Shown here: positions 5,934-10,426 of the stretch, piece after piece | Numbering within the stretch: the stretch's first letter is position 1 | Layout: every line of letters begins with the position of its first letter | NCBI GenBank assembly: GCA_964631125.1 | Contig: CAZVYN010000108.1 | Span: forward strand, 1-10,426 | Direction: 5' to 3' | Length of the DNA: 10,426 bases | DNA from: CAZVYN01 sp964631125 | GTDB taxonomy: Bacteria > Eisenbacteria > RBG-16-71-46 > CAIMUX01 | The notes under the pieces: generated by a model | The model's database searches: none | What the model was told of the DNA's origin: nothing | Seen by the model: the letters and a program-made list of their open reading frames with translations, nothing else | Program-made: the position numbers and the translations under genes

Positions 5934-5936
5934 ACC

Positions 5937-8009
5937 ATGAAACCGTCGACACGCATCTCTCAGCCGTTCGGATTGGATCTCATTCGCCCCGCTCGCTTCT
6001 GTCTCGTCGCGCTCGCGCTCGGTCAGGTCGAGCCCGACTCGGTGTCCTCCACTGGCGCACCCGCGGTGAAGTACACGACGGCGCCGATCGAAGTGACCGC
6101 CGCGCGACCCTTCTCGGCGGCGACCGACGAGACGTTTCGAGCCGCGGATTTCGCGCTGCGGCCGAAGAACTCTTCACAGGACATCCTGCGAGTGGTGCCC
6201 GGCCTCGTCATTGCGCAGCACGCCGGCGGCGGAAAGGCCGAGCAGATCTACCTGCGCGGTTTCGACTCCGACCATGGCACCGACGTCAGCATCACGGTCG
6301 ATGACGCGCCGGTGAACATGGTCTCGCACGGCCATGGGCAGGGGTACGCCGATCTGCACTTCGTCATCCCCGAACTGGTCGAGCGAGTCGACGTGGCGAA
6401 GGGGCCGTACTTTGCGCGTTACGGCGACTTCGCGACCGCCGGTTCGGTCGGCTTCCGCACGGTCGAGAGGCTGGATGGGAGTCTGATCAAGGTCGAGGCC
6501 GGCGCGGACAACACCGTCCGCTCGGTCGCGCTGATCGACGCGCCGATGGCGAATCCGAACATGAACGCGTTCTTCGGGGCAGAGTTGTACTCCTCGGACG
6601 GTTACTTCGAAGCGCCGCAGGATTTCGAGCGAGTGAATCTCTATTCGAAGCTGCGATCCGCCACTGGCGGAGGGTCGGCGCTCACCGCCAGCCTCGCGGC
6701 CTTCAGCGCGGAGTGGACCGCCAGCGGCCAGGTGCCGCAGCGGGCGATCGACTCGGGGCTCATCGATCGCTTCGGCGCGATCGACGACGCGGAGGGCGGC
6801 GCGACGTCGCGCACGACGGCGATGCTCCGTTATGACGGCGTGGGCGCCGCGCCGACGAAGTTCGTCGGGTCGTTCACCGACTACCGGTTCCGGCTCTACA
6901 GCAATTTCACCTTCTACGATCGTGATCCCGCGCGCGGCGACATGATCGAACAGACGGATCGTCGCTCGATCTTCGCGGCCAAGGCCGAGCGGCTCTATCC
7001 CTGGAACTACGGCGGCGTCACGTTCCGCACGAGGCTGGGGGCCGACCTACGCAGCGACAACATCACGGTCGGCCTCTATGACGACTCGGTCCGCACGCGC
7101 GTCGCGACACGCGTGGATGCGGCGATCGAGCAGCGTCATCTCGGCCCGTATGCCGAGCAGGAGGTGCTCTTCGATCGCGCACAGGTGAACGTGGGGCTGC
7201 GCGTGGACTACCTGACGTATGACGTCGTCAATCGACTCACTCTCGGCGGACAGCCCGACGGCGTGGCGGATGACCTGAAGCTCTCGCCTCGCGCCAATCT
7301 CGCCGTTCCGCTGACGGCGTCGACGACGGTGTTCGTCAATTCGGGATTCGGCTTCCACTCGAACGACGCGCGCGCCGTGGTCGGCGATCCGGATGCGCGC
7401 ACGATGCCGCGCGCGTTCGGCTCGGAGTTGGGACTGCGCTTCGGGTTGCCGACCGATCTCATTTCCGGCTCCGCGGCGGCATGGATGCTCGATCTCGAGA
7501 GCGAGCTGGTCTATGTCGGCGATGAGGGGGTGACCGAGGGGAGCGGCCGCACGCGGCGTCGCGGGGTCGACCTGGAGGCGCGCGTGGTCCCCGCCAGTTG
7601 GTTGACGCTCGGCGCCGAGGCGACGTTCTCGAGGGGACGGTTCCGCGACGAGCCGGAGGGGGACGATCACATTCCGCTCGCGCCCACGTTCACGCTCTCG
7701 GCCAACGCCGTCGCGCGCTGGGACGCGCTCGCCGTCGCGGCGCGCCTGCGGGCGGTCGACGATCGGCCGGCGAACGAGAGCGATACGGTCGAGGCGAAGG
7801 GATACGAGTTGGTCGACCTGTCGGGCTCGTACCGGTTGGCGCGGGCGGAGGTCTTCGCCAATCTGGAGAACCTCTTCGACGTGGAGTGGAACGAGGCGCA
7901 ATTCGACACCCAGAGTCGGTTGCGCGATGAGCCGCAGGCGGTGAGCGAGCTGCACTTCACTCCAGGGACGCCCCGGCGGCTGCGCGCCGGAATCGCTTAT
8001 CGGTTCTGA
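5937..8009 (+). CDS. TonB-dependent outer-membrane receptor
   Basis: The 690-residue length is normal for the family, whose members use TonB energy to pull scarce ligands (metal chelates, vitamins, sugars) across the outer membrane. A modest signal peptide is seen (hydrophobic F-C-L-V-A-L-A-L-G, about 21-29). A TonB-box-like A-P-I-E-V-T-A occurs at 49-55. The plug domain spans about 65-175, with D-I-L-R-V-V-P-G-L, Y-L-R-G-F-D-S-D-H-G-T-D, V-D-D-A-P-V-N and V-A-K-G-P-Y-F-A-R-Y-G. The rest is a beta-barrel ending in A-Y-R-F, the aromatic C-terminus recognised by the barrel assembly machinery. The plug also holds a His-rich stretch, S-H-G-H-G-Q-G-Y-A-D-L-H-F (130-142), known from a subgroup of these receptors. 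The ligand cannot be assigned from sequence. The next gene is co-oriented with a 95-nt gap. Confidence 0.93.
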   Translation: MKPSTRISQPFGLDLIRPARFCLVALALGQVEPDSVSSTGAPAVKYTTAPIEVTAARPFSAATDETFRAADFALRPKNSSQDILRVVPGLVIAQHAGGGKAEQIYLRGFDSDHGTDVSITVDDAPVNMVSHGHGQGYADLHFVIPELVERVDVAKGPYFARYGDFATAGSVGFRTVERLDGSLIKVEAGADNTVRSVALIDAPMANPNMNAFFGAELYSSDGYFEAPQDFERVNLYSKLRSATGGGSALTASLAAFSAEWTASGQVPQRAIDSGLIDRFGAIDDAEGGATSRTTAMLRYDGVGAAPTKFVGSFTDYRFRLYSNFTFYDRDPARGDMIEQTDRRSIFAAKAERLYPWNYGGVTFRTRLGADLRSDNITVGLYDDSVRTRVATRVDAAIEQRHLGPYAEQEVLFDRAQVNVGLRVDYLTYDVVNRLTLGGQPDGVADDLKLSPRANLAVPLTASTTVFVNSGFGFHSNDARAVVGDPDARTMPRAFGSELGLRFGLPTDLISGSAAAWMLDLESELVYVGDEGVTEGSGRTRRRGVDLEARVVPASWLTLGAEATFSRGRFRDEPEGDDHIPLAPTFTLSANAVARWDALAVAARLRAVDDRPANESDTVEAKGYELVDLSGSYRLARAEVFANLENLFDVEWNEAQFDTQSRLRDEPQAVSELHFTPGTPRRLRAGIAYRF

Positions 8010-8043
8010 GCGCCGCGTCCGGTCGGCGCGCTGTGATTCTGCA

Positions 8044-8084
8044 CTCCAGGAGAGCGGCTCGGAGGTCGATCTCCTTTCCTGGAG
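8044..8084 (+). ncRNA. Folded intercistronic spacer, possible three-way junction
   Basis: CTCCAGGA (8044-8051) pairs perfectly with TCCTGGAG (8077-8084). The enclosed bases can form two small hairpins: GAG/CTC (8052-8060) and GGAG/CTCC (8061-8074). No T tract follows, so it is not a classic terminator. It may protect or separate the receptor message, or tune translation of the next gene. Confidence 0.35.
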
Positions 8085-8104
8085 CCGAACGGCCTCCGCC
8101 AACC

Positions 8105-8848
8105 ATGACGCAACCTCAACGCATCTATCTTCCCGACGTCGTCGGCGCGCGAGCCCCGGTGGCGATCGTCGCGTTGGGGGACTCGGACCACCACGACGAG
8201 GCTTTGCCGGCCCGGGTGGTCGGCCGCGCGCGGACGTTGCTGGCGGAAATCGGCCGGTTGAAGTGGGGGGAGGGGGGACCTGGGGAGGCGTCGAACGCGT
8301 CGGCATCGGCGTCGGCGTCGGCATCGGCGGCGGCATCGGCTTCCGTGTCCTCGCCAATGTCGGTTGAGAGCGAGTCCGCCGACGGCTGCGCGCAGCTCTC
8401 GCTCGGATTGGACGGTTCGCTGGCGCTGGCGGCGGTTCCGCAGAGCGATCGAGACTGGAGCGCTCCGCCGATCGTCGACTGGATCGAGGCGGGCGGCGCG
8501 TCCGCTCGACTCGACGCCGTGTTGGCCGGAAGGCGGCGCGTCGTCCTCGTCGATACGCTGTCGCTCGACGGCAAGCCGGGCACTGTCTACCACTGGCATC
8601 TCGAGCGCGGCGTCCGGTCGCTCGGTTTCGTGCAGCACTATCACCGCTCGCCTCGCCTCGGCTTCGAACATCTGGCCTTCTGGCTGGAAGACGACGTGCC
8701 GGCGGGCGGACTCGATCTCATCGGGATCGAGCCCGGCGATACGTCGCAGGGCGAAGGGCTCTCCAGTTCCGTGCGCCGCCGGCTCGCGACGATCTCGTCG
8801 CAGGTGACTGCGATTCTCGTGCGCATCCTGGCGGAAGAGGGCTGGTAG
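8105..8848 (+). CDS. Probable divergent M52 (hydrogenase-maturation-type) peptidase with an Ala/Ser-rich insertion
   Basis: M52 peptidases clip the C-terminal tail of [NiFe]-hydrogenase large subunits after nickel insertion. Motifs appear in family order. A-P-V-A-I-V-A-L-G-D-S-D-H-H-D-E-A (17-33) corresponds to the G-N-x-x-x-x-D-[DE]-G start. V-V-L-V-D-T-L-S-L-D-G-K-P-G-T-V (146-161) corresponds to D-A-x-x-x-G-x-P-G-T. An H-rich helix start follows (178-189), then L-I-G-I-E-P...G-L-S-S-S-V (205-223), matching the family's G-I-x-P...G-L-S-P-x-V. Putative metal ligands (E32, D150 and one of H178/H180/H189) are present. The 247-residue length exceeds the usual 150-180 because of an insertion at about 57-130 with an Ala-Ser tract. 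An upstream in-frame GTG at 8033 is possible, but the ATG at 8105 better fits the family start; neither has a good ribosome binding site. No hydrogenase lies in the window, so the substrate is unknown. Confidence 0.62.
   Translation: MTQPQRIYLPDVVGARAPVAIVALGDSDHHDEALPARVVGRARTLLAEIGRLKWGEGGPGEASNASASASASASAAASASVSSPMSVESESADGCAQLSLGLDGSLALAAVPQSDRDWSAPPIVDWIEAGGASARLDAVLAGRRRVVLVDTLSLDGKPGTVYHWHLERGVRSLGFVQHYHRSPRLGFEHLAFWLEDDVPAGGLDLIGIEPGDTSQGEGLSSSVRRRLATISSQVTAILVRILAEEGW
8297..8338. repeat. Seven GC[GA][TG]CG hexamers coding an Ala-Ser tract
   Basis: Hexamers of the form GCGTCG, GCATCG or GCGGCG follow one another in frame and encode alternating Ala and Ser. This is typical of replication slippage and gives a flexible, low-complexity linker inside the M52-like protein (residues 65-78). 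Confidence 0.85.
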
Positions 8849-8874
8849 CGAGGGTCGGCGCGTCACGGCGCCAA

Positions 8875-8889
8875 GCCGCGTCTCGCGGC
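8875..8889 (+). terminator. Small GC hairpin after the M52-like gene
   Basis: GCCGCG (8875-8880) and CGCGGC (8884-8889) form a 6-bp stem with a 3-nt loop, 26 nt after the stop. There is no T tract, so terminator function is doubtful. Confidence 0.25.
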
Positions 8890-8908
8890 GGGACACTCAG
8901 CGCATCTC

Positions 8909-8938
8909 TTGTCGAGTTCCGGCGCGCTCCGGTAGCGT
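8909..8938 (+). promoter_or_regulatory. Candidate promoter of the hydroxybutyryl-CoA dehydrogenase gene
   Basis: TTGTCG (8909-8914), an 18-nt spacer and TAGCGT (8933-8938) resemble a GC-rich-genome sigma70 promoter. It would start transcription about 25 nt before the start codon, consistent with the gene being expressed independently of the upstream pair. Confidence 0.38.
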
Positions 8939-8955
8939 GCCGCGTCTCGGTCGAC

Positions 8956-8961
8956 AGGAGG
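8956..8961 (+). promoter_or_regulatory. Ribosome binding site deciding a GTG start
   Basis: A perfect AGGAGG lies 7 nt before the GTG at 8969. It fixes this GTG as the start of the dehydrogenase, in agreement with the N-terminal nucleotide-binding strand beginning six codons later. Confidence 0.85.
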
Positions 8962-8968
8962 GTGCGCA

Positions 8969-9826
8969 GTGAGCTGGTCTTCGATCGCCGTTCTCGGCGC
9001 CGGCACGATGGGAGCGGGGATCGCACAGGTCGCCGCGCGGGCGGGCTGCCGCGTCATCTTGCGGGATCTGTCGGACGACGCGCTGGAGCGGGCGCGAGAT
9101 TCCATCGACGCCTCACTGGCGAAGGCGATTTCGCTCGGCAAGGCGACGGCCGAGGAGCGCGACGCGGCGCTCACGCGGCTCGAGTTCACGACGTCGTTGG
9201 ACGCCGCGGTCGCCGACGTCGATCTCGTCCTCGAAGCCGTGCCGGAGGATCTCGCTCTCAAGCAACGGCTCTTCCGAGAGGCGCAGGCGCACTGTCGGGC
9301 CGACGCCGACTTCGCGACGAACACTTCGTCGCTCTCGATCGCGACCATCGCCGCCGCCACCGACCGTCCCGATCGGGTCATCGGGCTGCACTTCTTCAAT
9401 CCGGTGCCGGTCATGAAACTGCTGGAGATCGTCCGCGGTGAGGCGACGCGCGAGTCGCTCGTCGATTCGGCGCGCGGGCTCGCCGAACGCCTCGGCAAGA
9501 CCGCGATCCTCGTGCGAGACACGCCGGGATTCGCGACCAGTCGCCTCGGCGTGCTCTTGGGACTCGAGGCGATGCGCATGGTCGAGAGCGGCGTCGCGTC
9601 GGCGCAGGACATCGACACTGCCATGACGCTCGGCTACGGGCATCCGATGGGGCCGCTGCGCCTGACCGATCTGGTGGGGCTCGATGTCCGCCTCGGCATT
9701 GCCGACTACTTGTTCGCGACGCTCGGTAGCGAGGCGTTCCGCGCGCCCGAGCTGCTGCGGCGGATGGTCGCCGAGGGACTCCTGGGGAAGAAGACCGGAC
9801 GCGGGTTCTACGAGTGGGGGAGTTGA
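8969..9826 (+). CDS. 3-hydroxybutyryl-CoA dehydrogenase (3-hydroxyacyl-CoA dehydrogenase family)
   Basis: This cytoplasmic enzyme of 285 residues (the usual single-function length) oxidises 3-hydroxyacyl-CoA, or reduces acetoacetyl-CoA, with NAD(P). The Rossmann motif V-L-G-A-G-T-M-G-A-G is at 8-17. The substrate and catalytic region includes N-T-S-S-L (118-122), then H-F-F-N-P-V (141-146) with catalytic His141, and E153 in L-L-E-I-V, its expected partner. D-T-P-G-F (184-188) opens the C-terminal helical domain, which ends with G-K-K-T-G-R-G-F-Y-E-W. Where many family members have Asn (P-G-F-x-x-N-R), this protein has Ser191 (P-G-F-A-T-S-R), a variant I know from a subgroup with G-L-E-A-M-R-M and D-L-V-G-L-D-V-R-L, both present here. 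A fatty-acid beta-oxidation, butyrate or polyhydroxybutyrate role is possible; the neighbours do not decide. Confidence 0.95.
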   Translation: MSWSSIAVLGAGTMGAGIAQVAARAGCRVILRDLSDDALERARDSIDASLAKAISLGKATAEERDAALTRLEFTTSLDAAVADVDLVLEAVPEDLALKQRLFREAQAHCRADADFATNTSSLSIATIAAATDRPDRVIGLHFFNPVPVMKLLEIVRGEATRESLVDSARGLAERLGKTAILVRDTPGFATSRLGVLLGLEAMRMVESGVASAQDIDTAMTLGYGHPMGPLRLTDLVGLDVRLGIADYLFATLGSEAFRAPELLRRMVAEGLLGKKTGRGFYEWGS

Positions 9827-10426
9827 GCGTTCGGGGCTGTGTTCGGCCGCTGCAGAAAGCGGAGGACCTCCGCTTCGAACCCGGGGCGTCGCCACGAGTC
9901 GGTCCCGAGGAAGTGGGTCGCGTTGGGCGCGATCCAGAGGGCGGCATCCGGGATGGTCCGGTGCATCGTGATCACGTCGTCCAGCGGCACGACCGGGTCC
10001 CGATCTCCCGAGATGAGCAGCGTCGGAGAGGCGATCCGCGCGAGATCGGCGAGGGTGGTCTCGCTCTCAGGATCGCGGTGGAGCATCTCACTCACTCGCC
10101 GCGCGACCGAGGTCCAAGCGTCGGGGCCGCCCTGCGGAAGATGTTCGCGTCGCGCCCACGACTCGAGGCCCCACCGTCGCCAGGTCTCCGGTTCGGCCAT
10201 GCGCGCGACCGCCTCGTGCGTCTCGGGTCGCGAGCGGTAGCTGCTGCGAAAGAGGATCAATCGGTCGACGCGCTGCGGATGGTTCAGCGCGATCCACAAC
10301 GCGGTGCGACCTCCCATGGAGGATCCGAGGAAGTGCGCTCGGGGGACGTTCAGGTGGTCGAGCAGAGTGAGCACCGCTTCGCCCATGGCGCGAAGGGTGA
10401 AGGGGGCGGCGGGGGCGGGGTGGCCG
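9808..10426 (-). CDS. Alpha/beta-hydrolase fold enzyme, 3' part (5' end outside window)
   Basis: The frame stays open to the right edge. An ATG at 10386 is internal, because the upstream codons (H-P-A-P-A-A-P-F-T-L-R-A) continue a typical hydrolase sequence before the nucleophile helix. Numbered from that Met, the nucleophile elbow is G-S-S-M-G-G (21-26, Ser23), a GSS variant of the common GHSMGG. The acid is probably D130 in S-G-D-R-D-P-V-V-P, and the base H158 in N-A-T-H-F. A short helical cap lies at about 50-115. The fold covers esterases, lactonases and C-C bond hydrolases, so the substrate is not predictable. Its last 19 bp overlap the 3' end of the convergent dehydrogenase gene. Confidence 0.9.
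   Translation of the reverse strand, partial: GHPAPAAPFTLRAMGEAVLTLLDHLNVPRAHFLGSSMGGRTALWIALNHPQRVDRLILFRSSYRSRPETHEAVARMAEPETWRRWGLESWARREHLPQGGPDAWTSVARRVSEMLHRDPESETTLADLARIASPTLLISGDRDPVVPLDDVITMHRTIPDAALWIAPNATHFLGTDSWRRPGFEAEVLRFLQRPNTAPNAQLPHS

Larger units (their letters stand above)
5655..5936. promoter_or_regulatory. Divergent intergenic region between the propeller gene and the TonB receptor gene
   Basis: These 282 bp must hold promoters for both divergently transcribed genes. It contains a small hairpin (CGGGCG / CGCCCG, 5755-5769), a perfect 9-bp inverted repeat (5791-5825) and a weak sigma70-like pair (TTGCGC 5816-5821, 17-nt spacer, TACGGT 5839-5844) pointing to the receptor. 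I saw no cobalamin-riboswitch core. No convincing promoter towards the propeller gene was seen. Confidence 0.6.

Noticed and set aside
5655..5936. Cobalamin or other riboswitch upstream of the TonB receptor
   Set aside because: I looked for the conserved B12-box core (GCCACTG-like) and the usual upstream elements and did not find them.
8033..8104. Upstream in-frame GTG start adding 24 residues to the M52-like protein
   Set aside because: It has no ribosome binding site, and the extra residues (Arg/Ser/Pro-rich) fall within the folded spacer and do not resemble a family N-terminus. It remains possible.
7047..8357. Long open frame on the minus strand (436 codons) across the receptor and the start of the M52-like gene
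   Set aside because: It lies antisense to a clear TonB receptor, is Arg/Pro-rich without any domain motif, and is typical of spurious frames in high-GC DNA.
8125..8583. Minus-strand frame with an Asp-Ala repeat that looks like a calcium-binding tract
   Set aside because: The Asp-Ala run is only the reverse reading of the GCGTCG-type hexamers; the plus-strand frame carries the M52-like motifs.

Overview
This 10.4-kb, very GC-rich window comes from a double-membrane bacterium. It encodes a TonB-dependent outer-membrane receptor, a large secreted multidomain protein ending in a FlgD-type Ig domain, and a secreted cysteine-rich repeat protein. That mix, with cohesin/dockerin-like modules, fits poorly characterised FCB-related lineages such as Candidatus Eisenbacteria (Eiseniibacteriota). 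The placement is a judgement from protein style, not a computed one. No RNA genes, CRISPR array or insertion sequence were seen.

Layout, left to right. (1) Positions 2-1441 (+) hold the 3' part of a gene for an exported protein made of at least eleven ~40-residue six-cysteine repeats, ending in a short conserved-looking tail (WGSIKNRYR). (2) A strong hairpin at 1468-1506 separates it from (3) a convergent gene, 1542-5654 (-). This encodes a 1370-residue secreted protein with a signal peptide, NHL-type beta-propeller blades, two copies of a W-x-R-V...FGDG-like module, an Ig-like region, cohesin-like, dockerin-like and second cohesin-like domains, a Gly-Thr-Asp linker and a C-terminal FlgD-like Ig domain. 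Two related small palindromes lie in frame inside its propeller. (4) A 282-bp divergent intergenic region carries a perfect 9-bp inverted repeat. (5) Positions 5937-8009 (+) encode a TonB-dependent receptor. (6) After a folded-looking spacer, 8105-8848 (+) encodes what I read as a divergent M52 (hydrogenase-maturation-type) peptidase with a ~70-residue insertion. (7) Positions 8969-9826 (+) encode a 3-hydroxybutyryl-CoA dehydrogenase with its own good ribosome binding site. (8) Positions 9808-10426 (-) hold the 3' part of an alpha/beta-hydrolase gene, overlapping the dehydrogenase tail to tail.

How they may work together: genes 1 and 3 are both extracellular or surface-displayed repeat proteins. 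The receptor and the M52-like gene are co-oriented and could be one transcript; if the M52 reading is right, nickel or another metal is a possible common theme, but no hydrogenase is present here. The dehydrogenase belongs to fatty-acid, butyrate or polyhydroxybutyrate metabolism and looks independently expressed. The most unusual features are the cohesin-dockerin-cohesin-FlgD architecture, the in-frame palindromes in an atypical codon-usage patch, and the correlated loss of two cysteines in one repeat of the cysteine-rich protein.
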